Origin: Prosopocoilus inquinatus
Taxonomy: Eukaryota; Arthropoda; Insecta; Coleoptera; Lucanidae
DNA length: 64,000 bases
Assembly (NCBI GenBank): GCA_036172665.1
Contig: CM069870.1
Coordinates: 40,816,001 to 40,880,000 of the forward strand
Reading direction: 5' to 3'
This document shows positions 49,871 to 61,488 of the stretch, in pieces. How positions within the stretch are numbered: position 1 is the first letter of the stretch; every line of letters begins with the position of its first letter. The notes under the pieces were generated by a model. The model was not told where the DNA came from and did not search any database. It saw only the letters and a program-made list of their open reading frames with translations. Made by a program: the position numbers and the translations under genes.

Positions 49871-51658
49871 TGTGAGACTACGGTTCAAATCAAATGCGAA
49901 ATTGAATCAATATTTATTTCTTTTGTTTATTTGTCACAGAATAGCAATATTATATGACTAACTAGCTGGATTATGTAAATGAACCACTGAAGTATTTTTC
50001 CGAAATCAGAATTTCATAGACCGATTACTTTAATCATTATGTAATGTACTGGCCGGTTCAACCATTATACAACAACTTCACCTGCTTCTAATATCGCTAA
50101 TGAACACTGTTCTTTGTATAAATGTGCTCCTCTAGGCTAACCTTCGCTTTACACAGGAAACGCCATTTCGGTTATCAATGTAAGTCAATCAACTTTCAGC
50201 AGTAACTAAAGTCAGGCTTCCATGGTGGTAACCGTGAATCAACTAGTTTACGTTCAGAAACGCACAAACCTCCACGTTCTGCAGGGTCAACTTAGAAAAT
50301 AACTATCATTAGCATTCCCCGGCTAGGATAACCATAGCCCGCTGTAGGTAGTGCAGTGGAACCAAGGGAAAACGCACGAGGTTCCCTCCTCACAGTCTAC
50401 TGGGGGAAAACGCACCCAGTAGGTTTCAGGAATCTAATCATAAACTTGTAAAACAGACTAGCATTCCCCGGCTAGGATAACCATAGCCCGCTGTAGGTAG
50501 TGCAATGGAACCAAGGGAAAACGCACGAGGTTCCCTCCTCACAGTCTACTGGGGGAAAACGCACCCAGTAGGTTTCAGGAATCTAATCATAAACTTGTAA
50601 AACAAACTAGCATTCCCCGGCTAGGATAACCATAGCCCGCTGTAGGTAGTGCAATGGAACCAAGGGAAAACGCACGAGGTTCCCTCCTCACAGTCTACTG
50701 GGGGAAAACGCACCCAGTAGGTTTCAGGAATCTAATCATAAACTTGTAAAACAGACTAGCATTCCCCGGCTAGGATAACCATAGCCCGCTGTAGGTAGTG
50801 TAATGGAACCAAGGGAAAACGCACGAGGTTCCCTCCTCACAGTCTACTGGGGGAAAACGCACCCAGTAGGTTTCAGGAATCTAATCATAAACTTGTAACA
50901 AACTAGCATTCCCCGGCTAGGATAACCATAGCCCGCTGTAGGTAGTGCAATGGAACCAAGGGAAAACGCACGAGGTTCCCTCCTCACAGTCTACTGGGGA
51001 AAAACGCACCCAGTAGGTTTCAGGAATCTAATCACAAACTTGTAAAACAAACTAGCATTCCCCGGCTAGGATAACCATAGCCCGCTATAGGTAGTGCAAT
51101 GGAACCAAGGGAAAACGCACGAGGTTCCCTCCTCACAGTCTACTGGGGGAAAACGCACCCAGTAGGTTTCAGGAATGCCACGCAACGACCCGCCCGCATA
51201 ACGTGGATTAGCAAACAATTAACTAGTATCAGTCAACGACTGCACCGACTTTTTAACCATCTGATTGATAAATTGTTACCAGCTGTTCATTCAGCGATAT
51301 TAGCAGTGTAAAATCGTTAGACTCTATGTAAATAATGAACCCCACACTAACCTGGATTCTAATTTCTCGACCGGTGCACTTCACAAGCTCACACCACCGA
51401 TGCTAACATTACACTGACTTACGATCCCTTACTTTTATTTTCCTTTATCTTGCCACTTACATAACTGACAATTTATAACGAGTTTTGGGCTAAATTTTCT
51501 TGAGCGGTGAATCATTTTAAGACAGGGACAATGTCGCTCTAATTGCACAACGGATGTACTGAAGTTATTTCTGATTAAATAATCCCAACACCCAAAATAT
51601 TTAGTGTAAACAAAGGAAAATAAACTTTAACGAAAGAGAAACTTTATGTAACTCCACA
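49871..51658 (-). repeat. 3' LTR (1788 bp, six 149-bp repeats)
   Basis: On the minus strand it runs from TGTGGAGTTACATAAAG (51658) to GTAGTCTCACA (49871). Minisatellite copies lie at about 50310-51175. The adjoining internal sequence GGGACGCGGTGTTCACAGG (about 51674-51695) is the kind of tail seen before 3' LTRs, though it is not a clean polypurine tract. A 70-codon open frame at 51099-51311 is judged non-coding. Confidence 0.9.
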
Positions 51659-52396
51659 TTCGGCCAACCTGTGAACACCGCGTCCCGAGGTGTAGCTATG
51701 TCGCGTCATGTCACTTGCAGTACTTTCTGAAATACCTCCAGGTAGATACCAAGGCCTCATGTAGTCCACAGGGATAACTTTCTCGTAGTTGGCTTTCTTG
51801 GAAGGCCTATTCGATTCGGGCATATCTGTTATTAGGTGCCGTTTTTTTTTGAAAGCGCTGCCTGGACTACCAATGGTGCGCTATACGGGGATTTGAGTTT
51901 CGGACTTGTACCTTGGCATGGCTTATGTTTGTCAATTAGGACCCTTATAATGCCTCTTCTTATCAATCTGTCGCTTTTGTTCGGCTTGCTGTACTAATGT
52001 TTGTCAGCTGCCTCTTACCTGCAGAAAGTAGATCGGTAATTACTGTCGGAATTTGAGCGACTACATCTCGCAGTAGTGTATCAGCCTCTCCTTTTGGGGT
52101 GTATCCTAACAATAACTGGCTAAGAGGTGTATTCTGTAACTTTTTAACAGGCCGTTAAAATTTAGAGGTCTTCCAAAATTTAAAATACAGTTCCATGATT
52201 GGTTGTTACCGTAGCAACAACTTTACCACTCCTTTAAATTTAACGGTTTTGATACAGAATAGATCCCTAAGTGTGTTTCCTGTGGACTTATTAGCGATGT
52301 TGTTACATGCGAACAGCTCTTCTTCTGGAGTAGTAGTTAACAGCACTCCTAATGTATAACTCAACCTGTCCATTGGCTCGAGGTGTGGCCGCCGCA

Positions 52397-52950
52397 TTAA
52401 GAACATCTTGGATATCTTAGAAAAACGAACTTGGTTGATGCGTCAGTCACGACTATTAAATAAATATTTTCCCTTTGACTTTTCGGAAATGGTCCTAGGT
52501 AATCAACGTGTATCATCCTTAGTGGTTCAGGAACTTTCTCAATTGGTTGTAAAAAAAAACTTCTTTCTTTCCCGAGTTGCAGACAACGTATGCAACACGC
52601 AGTATACTGAGTAACGTACTGCCTCATTCTAGGGAACCAGTAGTTTTCTCATAGACGGTATAAGGCTTTCTCAACGGCTAAATAACCAAGATCATCACGC
52701 GCAGCTCGGATAACTTGATACTTCATTCCCCTGGGAACTACTTATTGTAAATCCCGAGCAGTTGTGCGACACAAAGCTCAATTTTGGTATATAAACCGCT
52801 CAAACTCATTGTTCAATATGCAAGACGAGCTTTTCATCTTCCTCGCAACTGACACTAGTCAGTCTGCGGCTCAGTGCGTCTACATGCTTCATTCGATCTC
52901 CGGGATTATGTTTTACCTCAAAGGTATATTCCTGCAGTTGTAATCACCAT
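52397..52950 (-). pseudogene. RNase H / integrase remnant of the LTR element
   Basis: Frame 52627-52397 carries the second Cys pair of the integrase zinc finger (CCIRCLQLGK) and the core start HVDYLGPFPKSQRENIYLIV with VVTDASTKFVFL, giving the two Asp of the DDE triad. Sequence up to 52950 includes the spacer with RNase H-like SRRLTSVSCEEDEK. Downstream (52400-51700) only scattered integrase-like words remain. Confidence 0.75.
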
Positions 52951-53249
52951 CTAGTAATCCTTGGCAGAATCTGTTTTTTTTTTAATACTCGTAGCTTTTA
53001 AAGCAGTACAATCAGTCACTACAGTAAATGAAATTCCTAACAAAGGTGGAAGTGGGCCAACAAGGAAGAGAACTGTTTTCGGAATTTGCAGAAAGCCTTG
53101 ACTGAACGCCCTGTTTTGGCACTTTACAGACACAATCTGATCAGAGATTACACCCGGTGGCCTAGTGGTAAAAAGCTTAAAGAAGTTTCGGGTACGTAAC
53201 ACTCTTTCGTAAAAGGGATGTGAGAGGTTTTGCGATTATGGCATAATCC

Positions 53250-53990
53250 TTTAAGAAATGTCTAAAGTATCCTGCTAAACCAGGGAACTATTTTATTTGG
53301 TGTACTATTTTTGGAGCTGGAAATAGTTTAACTGCAATAATCTTATTCTAGCCCGGTCGCAGAATATTGTTTTGAATTTCAAATCCTAAGAATTCTATAG
53401 ATGTCATAAGGAAAGAACGTTTTGGAAGAGTTCAATGATAGCTCTTCTTCTCCCAGAATTTCCAATATTTTGCGTAAATTGTCTAAAGAAAACCGGCCAC
53501 GCTACCGGAGTGTATCAACATATCGTCGAGGTAAACGGCAGCTAAATCATTAACCGGTTTATGTAGTTCGTTCATAAACCGTTGAAAAGTTCAAGGAGCA
53601 TTAGTCAGTCCACATGGCAATTTATGAAACTCATACTGTCCTGTTGGTGTGGAAAAAAAAGGTAAAACGCTTTGCATTTTCAGAAAGGGAAATCTGATAA
53701 TATCCAGATCATAGATCTAAACTGGTGAAAAACGTCCATCCACGTAGTACGTCTATTTGGTCATCTATCTTAGGTAAGAGGTAATTATCGTTTATTGTTA
53801 GGGAATTTAACTTTTATTCTCCGTTTTTTTTCTTCCGCACCAAACTAACTGATGAAGATTAGTTAGAATCTGATTCCCTCGCAATATCATTTTCTAACAG
53901 TTCGGACACAATATTCCTTCACAGCTTCCTGCTCGGTTTTGGACATTCTGTAAGATCGGTATGTAAAGCGTTTATCTTTCTTTAAATTTA
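53250..53990 (-). pseudogene. Reverse transcriptase remnant of the LTR element
   Basis: Minus-strand pieces: YLLPKIDDQIDVL and FFTSLDL near 53700-53790, FQRFMNELHKPVNDLAAVYL near 53530-53590, and the catalytic YLDD at 53533-53522 (YLDDMLIHSG). Stops and shifts are frequent. Confidence 0.75.
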
Positions 53991-53999
53991 TTTCCACTT

Positions 54000-54392
54000 C
54001 CGTTGGTTTTGCTCGAACCAATCAAATATTTCCTTCATTTCATCAATTTTGCAGAACCAAGTGGCTTAAGTATGTGACCTGTTTTCAGGGTCAAAACACG
54101 ATACAGCGTCTCCTTTTACTGAAGAACTAATGGACTTAGTAGTTGACAAATTTCGTAGGAAAGAGGTCATAGCGTCTATTAATCGTAATAAGGAATCCAT
54201 TCTGATATCGTCTACTCGTCGTCGACGCAAATAGTGCTTATCCTTAATCAACGATGACCTTCCAGGTACTGAACCAGAATCAGAATCACAGCTAGAGAAA
54301 CTCAATGAACTACAAGCGCTTTGTCGCTTTGATCTCGGCCGTTGCTGAAACTTTTCATTATAACGCCCCGTACTTGTACTGTTAAACTGCAA
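54000..54392 (-). pseudogene. gag fragment of the LTR element
   Basis: The 108-codon frame from 54392 has an Arg/Ser-rich N-terminus, LLRLIDAMTSFLRN and a gag-like FDPENRSHT; after a stop, WFCKIDEMKEIFDWFEQNQ continues to about 54000. This matches the start of a Gypsy capsid domain. It then jumps directly to RT-like sequence, so most of gag and the protease are deleted. Confidence 0.65.
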
Positions 54393-54465
54393 AATGGATT
54401 TTTAATTCAGTAGACGAAATTCGTCACTTTAAATTTATTTGACTTAAGTCAATTAACTGCGCGGT

Positions 54466-54486
54466 ATAATCCCACTTCTGAAAATC
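54466..54486 (-). promoter_or_regulatory. Primer-binding-site-like segment
   Basis: On the minus strand TTTTCAGAAGTGGGATTAT follows the 5' LTR. Its CAGAAGTGGG core resembles TGTCAGAAGCGG at the same place in the Gypsy element at 37771. Both look like insect Gypsy primer sites; the preceding TGG is degraded here. Confidence 0.55.
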
Positions 54487-56274
54487 TATAAGACTACGGT
54501 TCAAATCAAATGCGAAATTGAATCAATATTTATTTCTTTTGTTTATTTGTCACAGAATAGCAATATTATATGACTAACTAGCTGGATTATGTAAATGAAC
54601 CACTGAAGTATTTTTCCGAAATCAGAATTTCATAGACCGATTACTTTAATCATTATGTAATGTACTGGCCGGTTCAACCATTATACAACAACTTCACCTG
54701 CTTCTAATATCGCTAATGAACACTGTTCTTTGTATAAATGTGCTCCTCTAGGCTAACCTTCGCTTTACACAGGAAACGCCATTTCGGTTATCAATGTAAG
54801 TCAATCAACTTTCAGCAGTAACTAAAGTCAGGCTTCCATGGTGGTAACCGTGAATCAACTAGTTTACGTTCAGAAACGCACAAACCTCCACGTTCTGCAG
54901 GGTCAACTTAGAAAATAACTATCATTAGCATTCCCCGGCTAGGATAACCATAGCCCACTGTAGGTAGTGCAATGGAACCAAGGGAAAACGCACGAGGTTC
55001 CCTCCTCACAGTCTACTGGGGGAAAACGCACCCAGTAGGTTTCAGGAATCTAATCATAAACTTGTAAAACAGACTAGCATTCCCCGGCTAGGATAACCAT
55101 AGCCCGCTGTAGGTAGTGCAATGGAACCAAGGGAAAACGCACGAGGTTCCCTCCTCACAGTCTACTGGGGGAAAACGCACCCAGTAGGTTTCAGGAATCT
55201 AATCATAAACTTGTAAAACAGACTAGCATTCCCCGGCTAGGATAACCATAGCCCGCTGTAGGTAGTGCAATGGAACCAAGGGAAAACGCACGAGGTTCCC
55301 TCCTCACAGTCTACTGGGGGAAAACGCACCCAGTAGGTTTCAGGAATCTAATCATAAACTTGTAAAACAGACTAGCATTCCCCGGCTAGGATAACCATAG
55401 CCCGCTGTAGGTAGTGCAATGGAACCAAGGGAAAACGCACGAGGTTCCCTCCTCACAGTCTACTGGGGGAAAACGCACCCAGTAGGTTTCAGAAATCTAA
55501 TCATAAACTTGTAACAAACTAGCATTCCCCGGCTAGGATAACCATAGCCCGCTGTAGGTAGTGCAATGGAACCAAGGGAAAACGCACGAGGTTCCCTCCT
55601 CACAGTCTACTGGGGAAAAACGCACCCAGTAGGTTTCAGGAATCTAATCACAAACTTGTAAAACAAACTAGCATTCCCCGGCTAGGATAACCATAGCCCG
55701 CTATAGGTAGTGCAATGGAACCAAGGGAAAACGCACGAGGTTCCCTCCTCACAGTCTACTGGGGGAAAACGCACCCAGTAGGTTTCAGGAATGCCACGCA
55801 ACGACCCGCCCGCATAACGTGGATTAGCAAACAATTAACTGGTATCAGTCAACGACTGCACCGATTTTTTAACCATCTGATTAATAAATTGTTACCAGCT
55901 GTTCATTCAGCGATATTAGCAGTGTAAAATCGTTAGACTCTATGTAAATAATGAACCCCACACTAACCTGGATTCTAATTTCTCGACCGGTGCACTTCAC
56001 AAGCTCACACCACCGATGCTAACATTACACTGACTTACGATCCCTTACTTTTATTTTCCTTTATCTTGCCACTTACATAACTGACAATTTATAACGAGTT
56101 TTGGGCTAAATTTTCTTGAGCGGTGACTCATTTTAAGACAGGGACAATGTCGCTCTAATTGCACAACGGATGTACTGAAGTTATTTCTGATTAAATAATC
56201 CCAACACCCAAAATATTTAGTGTAAACAAAGGAAAATAAACTTTAACGAAAGAGAAACTTTATGTAACTCCACA
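54487..56274 (-). repeat. 5' LTR (1788 bp, six 149-bp repeats)
   Basis: Same length as the 3' LTR. Its inner end is TATA instead of TGTG (plus orientation), so the terminal dinucleotide is mutated on the internal side. It would carry the element's promoter, reading leftward. Minisatellite copies lie at about 54927-55790. Confidence 0.9.
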
Positions 56275-56451
56275 GTATTATTATTTAGTGTGTATATAGT
56301 AGTGTATTTTTGTTTAAAAGCGTTATTAAAAAACAATTACCGTGAAAATTTGTAGAAAGAGTTAAGGTGTGGTTAAGGTAAGTGTTAAATTTTTATTTGA
56401 AGTAGAAGTATACTGTAGTAATTATAATTTCAGTAATCTGAACTTCTCATT

Positions 56452-56706
56452 ATGTGTTACAAGAAATGTTGCGTGCCAGGTTGTACAGATAAAACATCAC
56501 CTCGCTATCAATTTCCACATCCTGTCTCCGGGAAGGCACGTTTCCAAGTGTGGTTAGATATTATAAAAAATTCACAGTTGGAAGGCATGTCGTTCACAGA
56601 CATTTATAATTACAAAAGAGTGTGTAAACAGCATTTTATGGAGGAACATTTTAGTGCCAATAAACGTAACCTGAATTATGGTGCAGTTCCAACAGTTAAT
56701 GTCCAC
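56452..56706 (+). CDS. THAP-domain exon of the P-type transposase
   Basis: 85 residues with the THAP C2CH pattern: N-terminal Cys pair in CCVPGC, YQFPHPVSGKARFQVWLDII, then RVCKQHF supplying the last Cys and His, and a GAVPT box at the end. It binds DNA in this family. The donor is probably ACG before GTAAGG; reading through instead gives a short non-conserved tail to 56742. Confidence 0.88.
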
Positions 56707-57339
56707 GGTAAGGGACTCCATACTACTAAATCATATTGTTAAATTTTTCTCATTTTATCGAACTCTGAATTATTGCAGAGCTTATACTTATTAGCAAAAC
56801 ATCAAAAGCTTTGTATTAATTGTATCTGATAAAATCAGAAAGGTTTTCTAAACATTTTCACCAGACAAGATCACATTGCAATCATATTGTTAAAGGTTAA
56901 CATTGAAAGAATTAGATTTGGTTCCAGAAAATTTATTTATAATTTTTGTTTTGTGTAGGTATGTTATTTCTGTTTCACTATCTTCAGATTCTGAGTAATA
57001 ATTTTGGTATTGTTCTTTTGTTTTTCTAGTGACCAAAGCGGAATCCATAATTATAAAATTTCTAATTGAAATATGTTCCTGTCCAGTGAAAATATTGTTT
57101 AGGAAACCTTTCTTTAAAATTTGTAATGACAGCAAACTGTATTGTTTAAAAATTTACCAGAACCTGTTTGTGATGTGAACAGATAACTCAATAATTGTAA
57201 AAAGTGCTCATTGTTAATTTATCTGTAGGATATACTGTTGATACATAACTATGAGCTACCTTATTTCAAAGAATTAAAAGTTTGTAGCAAAGAAACAGCA
57301 ATATTTTGTTATTAATTTTTGACTATTACACTGATCTAG

Positions 57340-57474
57340 GAATTGAGGAGGCAAGAGCTTGGAGTCACAAGACATCTCAAGATTACCAGCCATCTAAGAT
57401 GTCAATTTCTGCTGATGCCCATGACACACAGCAAGCCAGCACATCAGCAGATACACTTTCACCACCTCTAACAG
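57340..57474 (+). CDS. Linker exon of the P-type transposase
   Basis: Acceptor GATCTAG and donor ACAG before GTAAGC frame a Ser/Thr/Ala-rich linker (SISADAHDTQQASTSADTLS). It has low complexity and no domain. A smaller exon, 57584-57652 (VPLNVQAVGMSDADEIIHTP), follows with TTTGCAG acceptor and GTAAAA donor. Confidence 0.55.
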
Positions 57475-58030
57475 GTAAGCTTAGGAAGTTACTTGCATAA
57501 AAATCATAAAAATAAAATATAAATATGAATAGATTACTATTTAACGAAGGAAAAATAAAAATGAATTGATGTTTATTTGCAGAAAGTGTTCCTTTGAACG
57601 TCCAGGCTGTCGGTATGAGTGATGCTGATGAAATAATTCATACACCAACAGGTAAAAATCTTAGAATTAACTAATATCTTAAAGGATATTGATGGTTCCA
57701 ACGCAGTCAGTACATTGTAAATTAATTTTTAGCAAAATCAAGTCTTTAGAAGTTTCTCTAAAATATTTTGATTCTCCATCTATTGGCAAATTTATTACAC
57801 ATTATTTTCGTTTGTTATATTAGTAATGCTTACGAGGCACTGCTTTGGAGCCGTTACATATTATGTAACATATGTCCAACAATTATTGTAGTCCTACGTG
57901 GCTCTACAATTAAACATTTTTAACTAATTGTTGTTTCAGATTGCAATAAAACGTTAAATACGTAAACAAGAATTTATTTCTTGTTTGACAATCAATGTTT
58001 GAAACATCAATTCAATGATGCGACATAAGA

Positions 58031-59072
58031 ATTGACATTCATACTTGATACTACAGCCACTCAGGACTATAATAATTGTTCGACACTTGATATTAATATT
58101 GATATTAATACATCTATATATTCAGGGCAACATTCCAAAGGCATATTAAAGCAACTGGGAGTGGTTCGTCAGGTACAATTAACACCACGTAAACGGACTC
58201 TGTATAATCAGCTTTCTCTAATGAAAAAGAAAATGTATGCTGTAAGCCGACGAAAGCTATCATTTAAAAAACGACTATCACTAGCTATAAAATATAATAT
58301 TCGTGACATGGAAAAATTCACTGCGCATTGCTCACCTACTGTGCAAAGATTTTTTGAGTCACAATTACGGTTAGCAGGCATTAAGTGTAAGGGACGTAGG
58401 TTCAAGTTTCAAGAAAAAGTGTTGGCTCTGGCACTATTCAAACATGGTGGAAAAGCATATAGGTTATTGGAACATATATTTATATTACCTTCTCGTAAAA
58501 CTTTAGCTAGATTACTTAGAAAAGTAAACTTGACAGTAGGAAGTAACAATGTATTGTGTACATATCTAACGAAAGTTGTACAGAAATTACACTATCAGGA
58601 TCGTTTCTGTTTTCTTATTTTTGATGAGATGCAGTTATCTTCTCATGTTGATTACTTCAGCTCCAATGACAAAATTATGGGTTTTGAAGATTTCGGAAAT
58701 GATCGAACTACAAATAAATTTGCAGATCATGTACTTGTCTTCATGGCTCGTGGAATAAAAAGGCAGTGGAAACAAGTACTTGGCGGCTATACCTTTTGTC
58801 AAGGTCAAACAAACAAAGACAAATTGAGTATCTTGATAAATGAACACATTAGACAGCTACAAGCTGGAGGGCTTACTGTAGTAGGAACAATATGTGATCA
58901 AGGTACTTCAAATGTTTCGGCCATAAAGTCTTTAAAAGCACAATCACAAGCCGAGTTTCTACGTATAGGTTCTGAGTATAAGTCTTTAGGATTTTTTGTG
59001 GACGATCAGGAAATTATACCACTGTATGATCATATGTTAGAAAAAAATCTAATATACACTGATGCTGATGTA
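58031..59072 (+). CDS. Main catalytic exon of the P-type transposase, first part
   Basis: About 347 codons: a basic region (RKRTLYNQLSLMKKKMYAVS), a P-element helical domain (FRQ-less variant with FKFQEKVLALALFKHGGKAY), the first catalytic Asp in FLIFDEMQLSS, and the second in GTICDQGTSNVSA, ending MLEKNLIYTDADV. After 59072 the open frame runs 54 codons into the inserted element's TIR and is not transposase. Translation here depends on splicing, as a TAA lies just upstream of 58032. Confidence 0.85.
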
Positions 59073-61233
59073 CAGGGTGGATTAATTTCGATGCCTCTTA
59101 TGGGCATCTCCGTAACTATAAGTGATAGAAAAAAAGTAGTGGCCGAGTCTCGATCTCTTTTTTGGAGATTAAGTCAAAAGCGTAAACAAAAATTGGCTAT
59201 CTTCTTTTATTTTCAAGTTATGGTCAAAAATTGACATTTTCGACTTTTCGTTTTTCGGTCATATCTCGTTTATTTTTAGAGATATTAGAAAACTGTTTGT
59301 TCATTATTAGGACACTTTTTGGAATACAATTCAGTGGTGTAGTTGCTTTTTTAATATTTACTTAAATTTTCGAGATATAACATAAAGTTATGTTTTTTTA
59401 TATGGAAATCATAGTAGGCAATGTCTTCATTAAATAGAGATTTTTTTTCTGTTTTCAAAAATATATTATATATTTTGTTGGGTTTATTTCTTATAATTAA
59501 GAGGAAAAATGCCATTTTTGTTATTAGCCTTGCGTATCCTAGTCTCAGTAGGCTGGCTTCAGTGCAGTGCCAACATTTTTTTTAATTTTTATTAAATATT
59601 AACGAACATTCAAACCTTTAGGTAGTTTTGGCCGCGTAAAGAATTTCATATTCACTTTATTTTACAAAATTCCGTTTGAGAAATGTAGCACCCATCGCGA
59701 CCGATCTGGCAAAAGCTTTTTTGTTTTTATTAAATATGAATGCACGCAAATTTAGTTGTTGGGTTTATTTCTTATAATTAATAGGAAAAACTGTCATTTT
59801 TATTATTATCCTTGCGTAAATATCCTAGTCTCAGTAGGCTGGGTTTAATACGGAGCAGATTTTTTATTTTATTAAATTTTAACGAACTTTCAAATATTTT
59901 CAAAGTTTTGGCTGCGTAAATAAATTTCGCGTTAATTTCGCGTTTTATCGTTTTCAGCGACCGTTCTGATAAGAGTTCCTGTCTAACTTTCTATTGAAAA
60001 TGATCATTCAATTTATAAAAAAATTGTTTTCAATCTTTAAACAGTCAAAATTGCACGAATACTCAACGTTTCACTATCGGTTTATAGCTTCGTTAGAAAG
60101 AAACGTTGAACGTTCCCGTAATTTTCACAATATCTTTTTACAATTGAAAACAATTTGTATACAATTTCCATCGGACAAGAAACAACTTCTATAAAAAAAT
60201 ATAATTGAAGTCGACTCTTGTTCGATGAAATATGTGAGAGAAAATAGTTTTTAAACTTTAAACCGGACACTGTGAAATCGCAAGAACACTCTACGTTTCG
60301 CTATCACTTCATAGTTTCGCCAGGAGTGAAAAATATAAATAAACAAGTTGTCAAGAGAAGCGAAAAGATAACATGATTTTACACTAAAATACAAGTTGTT
60401 TGGATAAACATAAAGGTAATAATAACTAAATTAGAACTAATTTAAGCTTTCTTTTTTTTTGTTTCTCTTGAGTTATATTTTATTAAAAAAACGAAAAACA
60501 AAAACAAACACACAAATAGTAAAATATAACAAAATCGGACATGTATCAAACTAAATTTGCATGCATTCATATTTAATAAAAATAAAAAAGCTTTTGCCAG
60601 ATCGGTCGCGATGGGTGCTACATTTCTCAAATGGAATTTTGTAAAATAAAGTGAATATGAAATTCTTTACGCGGCCAAAACTACCTAAAGGTTTGAATGT
60701 TCGTTAATATTTAATAAAAATTAAAAAAAATGTTGGCACTGCACTGAAGCCAGCCTACTGAGACTAGGATACGCAAGGCTAATAACAAAAATGGCATTTT
60801 TCCTCTTAATTATAAGAAATAAACCCAACAAAATATATAATATATTTTTGAAAACAGAAAAAAAATCTCTATTTAATGAAGACATTGCCTACTATGATTT
60901 CCATATAAAAAAACATAACTTTATGTTATATCTCGAAAATTTAAGTAAATATTAAAAAAGCAACTACACCACTGAATTGTATTCCAAAAAGTGTCCTAAT
61001 AATGATCAAACAGTTTTCTAATATCTCTAAAAATAAACGAGATATGACCGAAAAACGAAAAGTCGAAAATGTCAATTTTTGACCATAACTTGAAAATAAA
61101 AGAAGATAGCCAATTTTTGTTTACGCTTTTGACTTAATCTCCAAAAAAGAGATCGAGACTCGGCCACTACTTTTTTTCTATCACTTATAGTTACGGAGAT
61201 GCCCATAAGAGGCATCGAAATTAATCCACCCTG
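59073..61233. mobile_element. 2.16-kb element with 685-bp TIRs and TA target duplication
   Basis: The ends CAGGGTGGATTAATTTCG and its inverse are flanked by TA at 59071-59072 and 61234-61235, as for Tc1/mariner. Inverted arms 59073-59756 and 60549-61233 are nearly identical. The 0.8-kb centre has no transposase; it holds a diverged direct copy of an arm segment (about 59757-59960 against 59470-59690) and a duplicated CGTTTCRCTATC block (60070 and 60293). Non-autonomous. Confidence 0.9.
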
Positions 61234-61235
61234 TA

Positions 61236-61430
61236 CAGGTAAAAACAGCCAAGTGGGACCATGTTCTTCAAGTGTACAGGGCAGATGTCTCAGAAGGTGA
61301 ACTACTTTCGTTACCGAAAATAACTGCACAACATGTGGAAAAAACAAAATTAAGAAAATGAAAGTGCGAATGTGCACGCAAGTATTTAGTCACAAATTCG
61401 CGAGTGTGATGCATCTACTATCTAAACGTT
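61236..61430 (+). CDS. P-type transposase catalytic exon, second part
   Basis: Continues the interrupted exon in the same phase when one TA is counted once: QVKTAKWDHVLQVYRADVSE through MCTQVFSHKFASVMHLLSKR. The sequence is typical of the P-element insertion domain. Donor GTAAGT follows; the intron is about 58 bp. Confidence 0.8.
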
Positions 61431-61488
61431 GTAAGTATCTACAAACATTTTATATCCACTGCTTTTGTACTGTTTGTATTGTTTTTCA

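Larger units (their letters stand above)
49871..56274 (-). mobile_element. Complete non-autonomous Ty3/Gypsy-derived LTR retrotransposon
   Basis: A 6404-bp element flanked by GTAT at 49867-49870 and 56275-56278, with 1788-bp LTRs at each end, a primer-site-like CAGAAGTGGG just inside the 5' LTR, and a 2.8-kb decayed gag-pol. The minus-strand order is gag fragment, RT, integrase. I see only about eleven differences between the LTRs, so insertion is recent. The interior has many stops and lacks much of gag, protease and the integrase C-terminus. The element therefore probably moved using proteins from another copy. It lies 0.94 kb upstream of Hr96. Confidence 0.9.

Noticed and set aside
49871..56274. 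Two copies of a Helitron/HINE element with central tandem repeats
   Set aside because: Dispersed elements with 150-bp central repeats are typical of HINEs. However, TG...CA ends, equal 1788-bp lengths, a primer-site-like motif, gag-RT-integrase between them in the right order and a 4-bp duplication outside the pair all identify LTRs.
59073..59234. A conserved C-terminal domain shared by two proteins (open frames ending at 59234 and, on the minus strand, at 61072)
   Set aside because: The identical tail is translated from the two inverted arms of the inserted element; it is not protein homology.
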